In this document: piece after piece, positions 1 to 10,986 of the stretch | How positions within the stretch are numbered: the stretch's first letter is position 1 | Layout of the letters: every line of letters begins with the position of its first letter | DNA from: Scilla litardierei | Taxonomy: Eukaryota > Streptophyta > Magnoliopsida > Asparagales > Asparagaceae | Assembly: GCA_030789695.1 (NCBI GenBank) | Contig: CM061139.1 | Coordinates: 1,627,878-1,691,877, forward strand | Direction: 5' to 3' | Length of the DNA stretch: 64,000 nucleotides | Notes under the pieces: model-generated | The model's database searches: none | What the model was told of the DNA's origin: nothing | The model's input: only the letters and a program-made list of their open reading frames with translations | Translations under genes and position numbers: made by a program

Positions 1-1423
1 TCTATAGTTACACCACTATAGGAGGTGCGAGGTTTGGATGCATTTGCTTCCACATAACCAAGTCCAACACGATGTGTGGCCGAAAATTGGTTTGAATGCA
101 ATTCATCCAATTGCTCTTTCCCTTTGTTAAATTTGTTAACTTGGGAGGACATGAGCTCATATTTCTCCCTAAGAAAAGAAATAATAGTATCCAAAGTGGA
201 TACACGTGTTTTTAGCTCGTGCACTTGGGTTTTAAGAGAATCATTCTCAATACCCAATTGCGTGTTTTGTGAAGCTAGATCAACACTATCTTTAGAATAA
301 CCTTGACCTAGTTGAGATTTGAGGGAATTCACCTCATTTCTCAAGGTGCCATTTTGAGAAACCAAATTGGCTTTCTCAAGTGCAAGTGTGTCAACAATGA
401 TGTTATTGTTGGTGATGCATGGCACGGATGATTTAATAACATTAGATTGCTTCAAATTAGTATATCTAAGCATAAGAGATTGATACTTAGCAAATAATTC
501 TTCGTTAGCAATATGAAGTTCATCCATGGTTACCTCGGGTTCATCATTCTCACTATTGCTTCCATCGAAAAGTGCATCTTCTCAGGCCATGAAGCACATA
601 TGTGTACTGTCACCCTTCTCATCCTCGGATTCACTCGAGGAATCTCCACTTGAGTCATCGAAAGTCCCAACAAGTCACTTCTTCTCGTCCTTCTTAAATT
701 TGTCAGACTTGTGATACTTTGGTGCTTTCCACTCTTCTTTGTTTCTTAGCATTGTGCAATCCTTCTTGATATGCCTCGATTTGTTACACCTAAAACAAAG
801 AGACGATGAATTGTTAGTGGTATCAAATTTAGATTTGAAAGGGAATTTACCTTTGCCAAAGAAGCATTGGAACTTCGCCATTTGCGCCATTTCTTCCAAA
901 TCTATTTCATTCTCAGATTTATCACTATCGGAGGATGAAGAAGTAGCCTTGAAGGCTAACGCTTTCTTCTTTGCCTCCATTGGGTTCATCATAGCTCTAA
1001 TCTTCATTCGGTTCTCTCTTCTTACTTGTAAGACATGAGAGTACCAATGAGATTCACCATGGTATAGTTTTTCATGTCATTGACCTCCTCAATGGTAATA
1101 TCCATTCTTTCCCATTTTGAGGTTATTCCCATGATTATCTTTCTTACCTTCTCTTATTGAGTGTATACTTGACCGAGAGGTTCAAGTGCATTGGTGATGT
1201 CGGTGAAACGATCATACATCGTTGCAATATTCTCACTTTCCTGCATATGAAACATGTCGAAATTTTGTATAGCAACATATAATTTTGACAATTTTACCTT
1301 GTTCGTTCCCTCATGGGTGATGACGAGATGGTTCCATATTTGATATGCACTCTTTCATGTGCATATCGGATCCAATGCACAATGAAGAGCGTTCATTGCT
1401 TTGGCATTATTCACCTCGGTAGA
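1..1423 (-). pseudogene. Sirevirus S1 gag, distal part (broken)
   Basis: Antisense capsid/nucleocapsid gene of a Ty1/copia Sirevirus-type element. Reading leftwards, the frame shows the copia gag domain (about 1420-1000, with the family-typical stretch ending DMFHMQESENIATMYDRF), then a zinc knuckle CFRCNKSRHIKKDC (C-x2-C-x4-H-x4-C, about 755-800) that would bind RNA in the particle. After it come an acidic serine-rich stretch and a long coiled-coil-like segment (about 520-1), which continues off the window. The gene is dead: in-frame stops lie at 1355-1357 (TGA), 1154-1156 (TAA) and 675-677 (TGA). The 5' part of the same gag is at 4431-4675, on the other side of solo LTR L1. Lineage is inferred from the gag layout, the Met PBS and the LTR ends. 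Confidence 0.85.
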
Positions 1424-4400
1424 TGTAACGACCAGTAATTTTCAACAGTTCAATTTACGTATTTATACGTATTTTTAAGAATAAATTTTACATTATAAAT
1501 GTTAGTCAAGAATTTTCTAACAAAACTGATTTCAAAAATTCTTATAAAAATATTTTAGAGTACTAGACTTATCGTATTGTATTTTAGCAATTTCAGATTT
1601 CCTCAAATACCCAAAACATTTCTGTTAAAATTCATCTTCCAAAATTACCGTTTTGATTCAACGAATTTATTTTCTATTCAAACACTTTCAAAACATTTTC
1701 AAACTCCTGCAGTAGCATCCTATGATCATTTAGGGCCTCCCACATTAATTTCATAATTTTCGGATATCATTTCAGTAGAGAACCCACAAACCTGCTTTCC
1801 AAACGTTTTGGCCAAAAACTAGTATTTCCGTAGCCCAAACCCTGAAACGGACTTCGTATTCGCCATCCTCGCGACGATACGATCCCGTGGGTATGTTTTC
1901 GTAATTTTTCAGACACGTTTGCTAGTAGGGGTAAAATCGTAATTTCGTTTTTTTGTATTTTACTAATTACTTTCACTAATGGGGGTTTTACTTTTTACTA
2001 ATTACTTTTAATCTATTCTAATTACCTACCTAACACGTTAGCAACCCATGTGTTTCATGGTTGCTTAAAATTCCACACTTAGTCAATTATACACCTAACA
2101 TCATTAACTTTTCTTGACTAAGTATTTAATTACTAGCTAAATTTTATATTAATTAACTTTAGTATTTAAACCCCTAACCCCCTCTCTAATTCACGTACAC
2201 ACAGCCCGCAGCTCTCCCTCAGCCGCTGCTCTTCCATCTCCCTCCTCTGTTCACAACAGAGCACCACCCTCCGCTCGCATCCAGCTCCGCCCCAGCACCC
2301 GAGAAGCTCGACTTCGCCCGCCATCTCCGCTGCGTTCCGACGCCGTCGACCCCGCTGTCTCCCCAAGCCACCAACCCCCCGGCAATCACGGCGAGCCCCA
2401 CCCCGTTCCGCCATACCCCCGCCACCCTGAAGCACGCCTCCGACCTCCCATCGGCGCTGCCCCTCTCCGGTGCCACTAAGGAGACGACGGCGACGCCCAG
2501 CAGCATCTCCGAACGCCTCTCTGATGCCCTCGCCCCGCCATCGAGCTGCTCCGACCGCCCCCTGCTCTCGACACCGACAGCACACGCCAGCACCCCATCG
2601 GACCGCCGCCGCTTCACCGTAAACCGCCGCTCCGACGAGCTCCTCCCATGCTCTACCACCGCCCGCCTTAGCTCTCCGCCATCGCCGCCCCCGAGCTGTC
2701 GAAGCTCCGCCCGTCACCGTCGCTAGCACCTCCGGGAGCCCGCCATCGCTGCAGACCGCCAGCCCCGAGCTCCGTTCGTCGCCTACCGCCGACACCAACG
2801 AGGACGAAGCCCCCGCCCTCCGCTGCTATCGAATGATCGAAGGAGCGGGTATTAACTCGATGGCAAACCCGTAATTACGAGTAATTTTCGTATTTTCGTA
2901 TTTTTATTAATTAATAAATAGGGTTAAATGGTTAAAAATCCATAACTAATTATACAGGGCCCAGAAAAATGGGTGAATAGCTCCAGAAAATCAGAAACGA
3001 CATTTCGGATCCAATGGCGCTAGTCTCACTGCGATCAGACGCCTACTTTTTCCCGAATGATTTTTCGAACTTAAAGATTTAATAGGTATAAATCGTTCTA
3101 AAAATCGTAACTCGCTGATTTTACGTACAAAATATGTGATAAAATTATATGTGATAATAGACTTCGAGACGGTCATTTTAACTGTTCACACAAGTCATTC
3201 CGACTTGTATTGCTCCCGTAAGAAATTACGGAAGATACGCGTAACTTAAATAATCTGGGTTTTTAAACTATTTTGAGTTTTTAAAAATTATAAAAAATTA
3301 CAGAAGCTCCTAAAAATTCTCCCCTCTTGCAGTAAAATCTAAATAATTATTTGAGGTTTATATAAAATTTTTAAATATTTTCCGACACCGTTTTAACGAG
3401 TTTAAAAATCAAACTAAATTGTTTAAATAGAAAAGGTCGTGTTTTTACTAATTAAGTATTTTGTGTTGCAGGTACGGACTCTGGTGTACTAGCCTCAGAG
3501 GAAGCACTAGATCCTCTTCCGGCTTACTACAACGGTATTAATTTTGGTAAGTCACGATAGGTTCTAACCTTAGAAATCTAGCCACTGTGCTCGTACGAAC
3601 TTGTAGCACCGCACTACTACGTGCTCGAAGCACGGAAACATACGCCACTTACTTGTGTTGGACTTGACTTGGAACATTTCGTGGAACGATCATGTAAAGA
3701 ACTTGTACTTGACACATCACCGGGTTTTGGGGTAACTCATAGTTTGCGAGAGTACGGGAGTGACTAGAGTTTGGTCTACCTGTCCTATCGCCTGTGTTTC
3801 GGCGCCCTGTCCTGCTGCCTGCGTTTTGGCAAACCATACTGCTGACTGGGTACCGGCATTCGTCTGGGTAGCACCCAGGCAAGAGACAAACTGAACGGTC
3901 ACATATTGTACTCTCCGACTTGAGTCACGTAGTTTTAGCAGAGCTTGCACAGTTACTTCTTTACAGTCAAGCACTTTACTTTCTGCACTTGTACAGACAC
4001 TACACCGTACTTTACTTCTGCTTGTCATACTTGTACAGTACTCTTTTTCTTTGTTTAGAATCTTTGTGACTTACCTTCGGTTCCACTTGTGGCACCGACA
4101 GACGAAGATCTGGTTGAGGAGATTGCTCCAGAGTACGAGGAGCCTGTGTACGACCCAGAGGCCGCGGAGTTTTAGTTACTTTCTGTCAGGAGTGTGTATT
4201 GTACTATGTATTTCCTTTTCTGCATTTCCTTTCAGTATTTCCTTTCATGTACTGGTGTGAGAGAGTGATGGTTGTTGTTGTAATTTGGACTGTAATAATG
4301 TCTGTAAGCTGGTTTGAGTGTTGTTGGTACATCTCTGCGTTGTGGCTATGCTGAATTCACTGGTAAACTGCGGAACCTGCGCAAATATCAAATAAGTAAC

Positions 4401-4425
4401 GGGCCCCCGGGAGCGGGTCGTTACA
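1424..4425 (+). mobile_element. Solo LTR L1 inside S1 gag, TSD GTAGA
   Basis: A 3,002-bp segment begins TGTAACGACC and ends GGTCGTTACA, a perfect 10-bp terminal inverted repeat. It is flanked by the 5-bp duplication GTAGA (1419-1423 and 4426-4430), and the gag reading resumes on both sides, so this is a clean insertion. There is no PBS, polypurine tract or pol inside, so I read it as a solo LTR left by LTR-LTR recombination. The termini are of the kind common in Ty3/gypsy chromoviruses; the lineage is a guess. A TATA-like TATTTAAA (2163-2170) precedes a GC-rich block. An exon-like piece at 3472-3546 has good splice-type borders on both sides. Confidence 0.85.
2170..2830 (+). other. GC-rich block in L1, probably transcribed non-coding LTR sequence
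   Basis: The block is C/G-rich (CCG, GCC and CTC runs) and starts just after the TATA-like TATTTAAA. Because it is GC-rich it has few stops, so open frames appear on the opposite strand (2166-2798 and 2219-2659). They encode only Gly/Arg/Ala-rich low-complexity sequence with no recognisable domain. I treat it as R/U5 leader sequence, not a gene. A similar block lies in L3 at 16900-18410. Confidence 0.6.
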
Positions 4426-4430
4426 GTAGA

Positions 4431-4675
4431 CTTCTCGATGGGAGTCCATTTGTCAAAATCTTCTTCGGTGAATTCAACGTACTCCTTTGGAGGATTCTCC
4501 AAAGAGAAGCACTCCTTAGGAATGTCTCCAGCCGGCACTTCCAATAGGTGAAATTCGTGACATTGAAACGCGGAGGACAACCCGTTGATTGTCCTTCGAA
4601 CACGGTAGAAGCACCATCACGATCATGATTGCTGTACGAAGTAGATGGAGGAACATTGTTGTTGTTGGATGCCAT
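4431..4675 (-). pseudogene. Sirevirus S1 gag, N-terminal part
   Basis: The start codon is the ATG read leftwards from 4675, 15 bp inside the PBS. The protein opens MASNNNNVPPSTSYSN, followed by PPRFNVTNFTYWK, the usual 'find the object, write the row' start of copia gag (DUF4219/UBN2 type). A frameshift follows, and the continuation (acidic, ending FTEEDFDKWTPIEKST) is read in another frame up to the L1 insertion. With 1-1423 it forms one gag split by a 3-kb solo LTR. Confidence 0.85.
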
Positions 4676-4690
4676 AGCTATAAACATTGC

Positions 4691-4702
4691 GCTCTGATAC
4701 CA
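4691..4702 (-). promoter_or_regulatory. Primer-binding site of S1 (initiator tRNA-Met type)
   Basis: On the minus strand this reads TGGTATCAGAGC, the usual complement of the 3' end of plant initiator tRNA-Met. It lies 2 nt from the LTR end and 15 nt before the gag ATG. It sets the orientation and the 5' LTR identity of S1. Confidence 0.95.
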
Positions 4703-5383
4703 ATTGTAAGGACACTAGCTATGAGAAGAACACTAGAAGGGGGTTGAATAGTGTTTATAAAATTCAAAAGATAGTTATACCAATTTAAATCCCTAACCAA
4801 CAATAAGTGCAAAAATATAAATTAACCCAAAATGAAACAAGCTAACACAAAGGATGTTTCAAGGGTTCAGATTACCCAAGTCCAATCCTGACTTGCTCCC
4901 GGTAATCCTACGTCCCTTCCATCCGGATACATCCGGATACTCAAGTTAGAACCCTAACTTGAGGTTTACTTTAAAACCACTTGTAGCAACCTTACAAGTG
5001 TAATCGAACAACAATCAATGTTCTTGACTCCCACAACTTGGGGTCAAGCAAACCCACTTTCACAAATCGAGAGTGAAATCGAAATACGAGATAATGAAAT
5101 TCGAAATGAAAAACACTTACAAACACCTATGCCTTGAATTTGAACTTGAAGGAGCAAGTGTGTGTGTGTGTTGATGTCTTTTCCAAAAAGAGAATGAAGC
5201 CCTTTCTCTTGTCACCACCAAATGCCTAGAGGATATAAACTTTGATTCTAGGTTGGAGAGCAAGAGAGAATGAAATTCTAGGGCTTGGAAAGAATTGAGA
5301 GCTTGAGAGCTTATAGATGAGATCAATTAAATCTGAAGGGTTTCAAGAAGGTCAAGAAGTCTCCAATGGAATAGTAGGAGACC

Positions 5384-5391
5384 CTTTTATA
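5384..5391 (-). promoter_or_regulatory. TATA box of the S1 LTR
   Basis: TATAAAAG on the minus strand, immediately downstream of the palindrome array. This is the expected place for the LTR core promoter; transcription would begin about 30 nt farther left. Confidence 0.6.
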
Positions 5392-5459
5392 AGTTCTCTA
5401 CACCCTTCATGCAAAATACCCAAAACCCCCGTTGAAATCCGTCTGGAAAGAGCCAACAG

Positions 5460-6112
5460 ATAGAAAATACGCAACAGATAGTTGACTGATGAAGAACTCA
5501 AGTCACCTGCTGCATTGTGCCAGAGGGTAGATGAGAATTCAAACGGTAACTTACCACGTAGGACAGTCGACTGATGAAGGTCAGACAGTCGCATGTAAAC
5601 TAACAGGCGATTAAGAAACCTTCTACAGGCGACTGACATCTTAAGTGTGTAAGTGGTGAAAACTCAGGAAATTTGGGAAGAGAGGACATGCAACTGATGT
5701 GGTAACTACAGGCGCTTGTGCCATGGGCAGGCGACTATGAAACCAACATCAGTCGTCTGGCCAAAACTTACGTAACTTGCCAAACACCAAGGGTCAGGAC
5801 AAGGGATCGATAGGCGACTGTAGAAGTATTCACATGCGCATGTGCCTTGGGCAGGCAACTGTGAAAGCAACATCAGTCGTCTGACCAAAAGATGACAAAC
5901 TATGGATCTTTGGGCAAGAGTGAGACATGCAACTGACTAACAAGTCAATGCACCTGTACTTTGTACAGCAGTCGCCTGAAAAGAGTTTACTGCAGAAGTC
6001 CCAAAAACCAAGTGTCAAAGTATGTGCAAAACAGACGACTATAGAACAAATCATAGGCGACTGTCTGGAGACAGTCGCCTGTAAAACATTCAGCAGTCGC
6101 CTGTTGAGTGTC
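5460..6112 (-). repeat. Palindrome array of S1 LTR (CAGGCGACTG / CAGTCGCCTG)
   Basis: About 15-18 degenerate copies of CAGGCGACTG or its complement CAGTCGCCTG, with variants such as CAGTCGTCTG. They can pair with one another. The clearest hairpin is at 6055-6080: a 12-bp perfect stem around a 2-nt loop. The array lies in U3 directly upstream of the TATA box. Palindromes in the LTR cis-region are a known feature of maize Sireviruses. Confidence 0.8.
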
Positions 6113-6497
6113 CAAAATGCACTTGTTAGAGAATAATGAATTGGAGGCCTAGGAAGCAAGTTCTAATGCTTTCCTAGGATAGAATGAAAGATGTGTGTGC
6201 TCAATATAATTCTACTTCTAAGCTATATTCTAGAAGGAAAGAAGAAAATAAAAGAATACGTTTGTTTTGCCTCTCTTCTTTCTATTGGAAGATGTAGAAG
6301 TCTTCCTGAAGCTACAACTTCAACTTCGATTATCTAATCCACTTTGCAACCTTTGATTGATCCTTAAGTGACATCCATTACTAATTAATCTTCATGATAT
6401 GCTTAGGCAATGGATTAACTGTAAGTAAGGGATTAGTCATAAGTATTTATGTTTGCTCATCATCAAAACTAAGTAACGAGAAGTCCAATACTCAACA

Positions 6498-7040
6498 CTC
6501 GCCACCAAAATACTCTCTTCGGAAGTATGCCAATGGGCCACCCTCTTGCCACAGAAATACTCTTTTCGGAATTAGCCGAGAGGCCACCACCACGTCACCA
6601 AAATACTCTCTTTAGAAGTAAGCCAAGGGGCCACCCCCTCGCCACCGAAATATTCTTGTCAGAAGTAAGCCGAGGGGTCACCCCCTCGCCATCGAAATTC
6701 TCTCTTCATAAGTAAGCCGAGGGGCCACCCCTTTGCCACCGAAATACTCTTATCGGTAGTAAGCCGATGGGCCACCCCCCCCCCCCCCCCCCCCCGCCAT
6801 TGAAATACTCTCTTCGGAAGTAAGCTGAGGGGCCACCCCCTCACCACCGAAATACTCTCTTCACAAGTAAGCCAAGGGGCCACCCCATCGCTACCGAAAT
6901 ACTCTCTTTGGAAGTAAGCCGAGGGGCCACACCATCGCTACCGAAATACTCTCTTAGAAAGTATGCCGAGGGGCCACCCCCTCTTCATTGAAAGACTCTC
7001 AACGGAAGTAAGTCAAGGGGCCATCCCCTCACCACCAAAT
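6498..7040 (+). repeat. 47-bp minisatellite in the 3' region of a Tat-like gypsy element
   Basis: About 11 imperfect tandem units of about 47 bp, each with a core like GCCGAGGGGCCACCCCCTCG followed by CACCGAAATACTCTCTTC. One unit carries a homopolymer of about 20 C (about 6777-6796). Downstream come TTGGGGCC (about 7095), then after solo LTR L2 a second purine tract and an LTR. Tandem repeats just before the 3' LTR are a known feature of Tat/Ogre-type elements, and the position here fits. Confidence 0.75.
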
Positions 7041-7369
7041 GAATGTCTACATGATTTGGAGCCAATTCCTCGTTAGCCAAGCAAGCTATGAGATTGGGGC
7101 CGACTCTGTAGAGGAATATGCCCTCGGATCATTTGTATTTGATGCAATATGATAATTTAAGCTTAGATAGGGACTATTTTGCATTTGATGCAAAAGAGAT
7201 TAAATGTGTTTTAAATAGTTTAAGACAATATTTAATAATATAAACGCAAGGAAAAGTTCACGGGTAAGACGGGAATGTCCCGGTCTAGACCCAGATTCGA
7301 ACGGCGTCCAAATCGGACTCCTGATTCTCAAGATAAGCCCAAAACAGCCCAAAGGGTCAGATCAGGCCA

Positions 7370-7690
7370 GACCAGACAGACCAGCCAAGTCTGAACCTGG
7401 TCTGGCCTGCTGGCCAGACCCAGTAAAGCCTAGGCCGGCCTGGGCCTGGGCAACCAGACCCGCCTAGGCCTGGGCGCCCGGCCCAGGCACAGGCCCGGGC
7501 GCCTGGGCGCCAGGGCCCTGCCAGGGCCCGGGCGCCCAGGCCCCCGGGCGCAGGCCCAGGCGCTGGGCGCCTGGGCCAGTCGCCCAGACGCCTGGGCGCC
7601 TGGGCCCAGGCGGGCCCAGGCGCCCTGGGCGCCTGGCCTGACTGGGCCAGGCGCGCCAGTCTGGGCACGCCCAGACCAGGTTCTGACCTG
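7370..7690 (+). repeat. GC-rich palindrome array of L2 (GGGCGCC core)
   Basis: A run of overlapping CCTGGGCGCC, GGCGCCCAGG and CCAGACC/GGTCTGG words. The core GGGCGCC occurs about seven times between 7460 and 7640, and the stretch is largely G and C. It can fold into many alternative hairpins. Open frames of 103-109 codons on the minus strand here are Pro/Gly/Ala-rich by-products of composition. Confidence 0.75.
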
Positions 7691-7996
7691 GTCTGGGCTC
7701 GTCCAGCTGGCCTGGTGGGCCCCGCAGAATAGGTTTTCTGAAACCTAAGTTGGGCAGTTTTTGACGGCTCGGTTTTTGCGAAAAACTAGCCATGGGCTGA
7801 ACTTTGAGCGGTCAATTGGAGGGTCAAACGAACTCTGATTGATGAACGCTTTTTTCCTATGCGTTCACCGTTGAACACCCTTCGAATTGATAGGTTGTAT
7901 CAATCCTGAAGTTCAACGGTGAGTGAGTTAAAATTCATGGAAATTTGCACTTTGTGAAGTGCAAACTAACTTGATTTTAATTAACTCAAATTAATA

Positions 7997-8047
7997 GTCC
8001 CACATCGGATTTTGAGAAAAGGGGAGAGTCCGTCGCCTATATAAATA
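7997..8047 (+). promoter_or_regulatory. L2 promoter: USE-like element plus TATA
   Basis: GTCCCACATCG (7997-8007) matches the plant snRNA upstream sequence element RTCCCACATCG exactly. TATAAATA follows at 8040-8047, with 32 nt between. In plant snRNA genes a spacing of about 33-34 nt goes with RNA polymerase II and about 23-24 nt with polymerase III, so this resembles the Pol II layout. The match is seen; promoter use is inferred. Confidence 0.55.
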
Positions 8048-8653
8048 GGGGTCTGCTCTCCTCCCCAAAACTCATCCCAAGCTCTAGATCTGAGCGGCTC
8101 TCGTAAATGTTGGTGCACGCTCGTATCTAAGCTTAAATTAATATTTCTCCTCTCCCTATATATTTCTGCCTTGCTCCTGAGGGCTCTAGCAAAGTCGCAA
8201 AGGAGTTCGGATTCAGATCCGAAATCTAGGCAGAGGTTTCACTCGCGTGAAACTTTCTTCAGCGCGCGCGTGGTTGGCTCGGCGACACGGGATTGATCGC
8301 CTTGGGATGCGGAGCGGTTCGAGGAGCGGTTCGGGGAGCAGTTCGAGGAGCGACTCGGCGTGGGATGGGAGCAGCTCGGAAGACGGTGCAGAACATCTTT
8401 CCTGCTCCAGGGTTGAGATTCCGGGTATGTGTTTATTAGCATTAGTTTAATTTAATCGCAGTAGGCTAGATCCTTCTTGGGATGGTCAGACCCATCCCAA
8501 GTCGGCATAGATCTTGGATTAGGGTCCAGGACCTTAGGGTTAAATGTTAATTAGATTAACATGGTTATTTTCCGCTGCTTTTCTGTCTATGTTCCATCCG
8601 ACTTAGGACGGACATATAGTTTTTGTGCCCTAAGGGTCTCAGAAAACCCTACA

Positions 8654-8908
8654 GACTCAACTACATGCATAGGGGTCATACTTCGAACTCATCTCAAGCT
8701 GATCTACTGACGTGGCTCGACCTCCACTGTAAGCCTAGGTGCTACCCCCTGTACATGCCGACCTATCTCTATCTTAAGCTATAAAGATGAGAAGTTACTC
8801 CCTTTGTGAGCCAACCTGAATCTCCGATCAAGATTACTTCTTCTTCAAATTTATCATTTTGCCCGACCTTAACCCTTACAGTAGTTGAGCTCGAGCGATG
8901 GGGGCCAA
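8654..8908 (+). other. 3' end of Tat-like internal region, ending in a polypurine tract
   Basis: This continues the sequence left of L2 (7041-7106) and ends at 8896-8908 with a purine-rich GATGGGGGCCAA directly before the LTR at 8909. No open frame with a recognisable product is present. It would be the plus-strand priming site for the LTR that follows. Confidence 0.55.
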
Positions 8909-9601
8909 TGTTACAGCCCATCTTGCATGCCTGGGCTAGGCTATTGACATGCCGGCCCACAGCTTATGGGTCCTAGTTTGAAAGAGTCAACTTTCATTTC
9001 CTTCATGAAGAGCCCCAAATAATGGGCGGTTACCTGACGTCATGACCCACGTTAGTGGCTATACTAAGGGAGGGAGTTAATCCCATGAAGCCAGAAGAGT
9101 GGCCCACTAGCTCCATTGCAACCATTTTATAAGTGGGATGGTTAGTGGGGAGAGGTTACACTCCCATGTTTCTCCATTAAAGCCACTAGCCTAGAGGAAA
9201 GAAGGGACAAAGCCAGGAAGAGGTTATAAATAGCCCATGCAACAAAGCACCAAGGGCTCAGATTGGAAGGCTAGACATCAAAGGGAGGATAAGTATCATG
9301 CTACAATATATCTATATCTTCCTCTTTTATTTTAGCTCTTTATGTTTCCTACAACGAGAAACTACCTTGAGCATCGGATGGGAATAAGTCGGGCCCCAGC
9401 CCTGACCCCATAACAATTTTCCTATGATGCATGACCACAAAGATAGCTGGGAGCTAGGTCACCTAAGGAGCTCGGTCCTATCTCTCCACGACATGGGGAT
9501 CCCTCTCAGTGGGTCTCAATTCTTAGTCGACGGAGGGTCCACTTATCGAAGATGGCCTCATCGACCCATTTTACTTGTTGACCAGAACCTCACCGTCAAC
9601 A
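8909..9601 (+). mobile_element. 3' LTR of the Tat-like gypsy element
   Basis: A 693-bp LTR starts TGTTACAGCC after the purine tract and ends CACCGTCAACA. TATAAATA lies at 9225-9232, about 45% into the LTR. The other LTR is off the window to the left of S1, so borders rest on the TG...CA ends, the preceding PPT and the TATA position. A Tat/Retand-type gypsy is the best guess because of the minisatellite and the GGGGGCC-type tract. Confidence 0.6.
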
Positions 9602-10180
9602 CATATAATATTCATATATATACATGCATATATGTTAGTTGAAATAAGCATCGAATTCTAGAGACGTGTAGTTGCAACTATTACGGGGGGAAAATGTAAC
9701 CTTTTTGCAGTTGTTTTCTCTATTCTCTTTTTCTGATTTCTGCTTATAATCTTTTTATTTTCGATGAATAATTTGATTTTGATGGGTAACCATCATGAAG
9801 TTGGTTTTGGTCTTGCTTATCCTAGTGATGAATGATGCTTGTAGGATCGGTAGGGTTTGCCTTTAGCTTCGTATCTTGTCTATTCTCTTCATCTTTTTAA
9901 TGTACATGCTTCTTTGTTTCTTTTTTGGGGAACATCCATGAGGAAGGAAGGACGAATACTACAAAATCAATCGGCTCGAGTGTTTATTTGTTTTTAATTA
10001 TCGTGGATTAGGAGAATGTATATATATCTCTCATTTTGCTAAAGCTTAAAAATTATAACCACTTCATTGCTCAAAAAAATATTATTATATGTTAGCAAAA
10101 GAATACAGGAATCAAGACTTTATATGTTCAGTTCATTCTTGAAGATCATCATTTCTCTCTCTCTATGAGATTTGGGATTT
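9602..10180. other. Unassigned A/T-rich stretch
   Basis: Between the Tat-like LTR and the short-LTR copia element there are 579 bp with no frame longer than about 60 codons and no repeat I recognise elsewhere in the window. It may be older single-copy sequence. Confidence 0.4.
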
Positions 10181-10333
10181 TGTTAAGAATCAATCAATCT
10201 CTATGGTCAAAGCCATAGACTATATTTATATACAGATATAGAGTAACCATTACAAAGAATTCTAAGGGGCTTTACATTCATGGTTGGATACTAATGGTCT
10301 TGGATACTAAAGGTCCCAAGACCATTCATAACA
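10181..10333 (-). mobile_element. 3' LTR of a short-LTR copia element
   Basis: A 153-bp LTR in antisense. On the minus strand it runs TGTTATGAAT...ATTCTTAACA (9/10 inverted termini). It contains a TATATAAATATAG-type promoter near 10210-10225 and is preceded (minus) by the purine tract GGATAATGGGAAG. The very short LTR fits copia lineages such as Ale/Ivana. The matching 5' LTR is not in the window. Confidence 0.75.
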
Positions 10334-10986
10334 CTTCCCATTATCCATCCATCATGGTAAACTACATATGAATGCTTCAGGATTCACAGTGCTTATGAGT
10401 ATTACGGGGGGCAGATACTTTTGGACCCTGAATTAAAGAGCACAAGTCTATTTAACTTCCCCTGTTCTGTGGATATCATTAAGGGTGGATACTTCTGGAT
10501 CCTGAGCTAATGTGGTTGCCTCCTTAACACCTTTGGCTATGAAAAACCCAGTGGGAAAAACCATAGCAAAGGGAAAAGAGTACAATACCGCATTTAACTC
10601 CCCCTGAGATATACAAGCTTCAGGCTTATAGATCTTTTAGTTGTCTCATCCCAATCCCTCTTACAAGTTTTCTAAAAGTACATTGAGGTAGTGGTTTAGT
10701 ACATAGATCTGCAAAGTTGTCATAAGATTGAATCTGTTGCACTACGATCTGTGTTTCTTCTTGTAGCTCGTGCGTCCAGAAGAACTTGGGGGGTCCTGTC
10801 ACCCTTGATGTAACCAGCTTGTATTTGAGCTATACAGGCTGCATTATCTTCAAATATTGTGGTTCTCTCAAGGTCATCTGTCTTCAGGTCAAAAGTCACT
10901 ACGATGTGGTGAATGACTGAACATAGCGAGATGCATTCTTTACTTGCTTCATGGATTGCCAGGAGCTCAGAGTGATCGGATGAGAG
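10334..10986 (-). pseudogene. Short-LTR copia: RNase H 3' part and 3' untranslated tail
   Basis: Translated leftwards from 10986, the sequence gives SSDHSELLAIHEASKE and then TTIFEDNAACIAQIQAGYI, the hallmark C-terminal RNase H motifs of copia pol. Stops and frameshifts interrupt it. The tail contains TCTCAGGGGGAG, typical of copia 3' ends. The upstream part of the same gene resumes at 36627, so the RNase H coding sequence was split by insertion of S2. Confidence 0.85.

Larger units (their letters stand above)
4705..6497 (-). mobile_element. 5' LTR of Sirevirus S1
   Basis: A 1,793-bp LTR in antisense orientation. It begins (minus) TGTTGAGTATTGGACT and ends GTCCTTACA beside the PBS, matching the ends of the S2 LTRs. 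In transcription order it has an A/T-rich U3 start, then an array of CAGGCGACTG/CAGTCGCCTG-like palindromes, then TATAAAAG at 5384-5391, then a leader. The right flank (CTCGC) is minisatellite sequence; the partner LTR lies off the window, so the target duplication cannot be tested. Confidence 0.9.
7107..8653 (+). mobile_element. Solo LTR L2, TSD GACTC
   Basis: A 1,547-bp segment begins TGTAGAGG and ends CCCTACA, flanked by the duplication GACTC (7102-7106 and 8654-8658). Nothing internal resembles PBS, PPT or pol, so it is read as a solo LTR. It holds a very GC-rich palindrome array (7370-7690), a promoter with an snRNA-type upstream element and TATA box (7997-8047), and a leader. The family is not recognised. 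Confidence 0.8.

Noticed and set aside
2166..2798. 210-codon open frame on the minus strand of L1
   Set aside because: Same GC-driven effect; Gly/Ala/Arg-rich and no recognisable motif.
7357..7793. Proline/glycine-rich frames on the minus strand
   Set aside because: Translation of the GGGCGCC array; no independent support for a gene.
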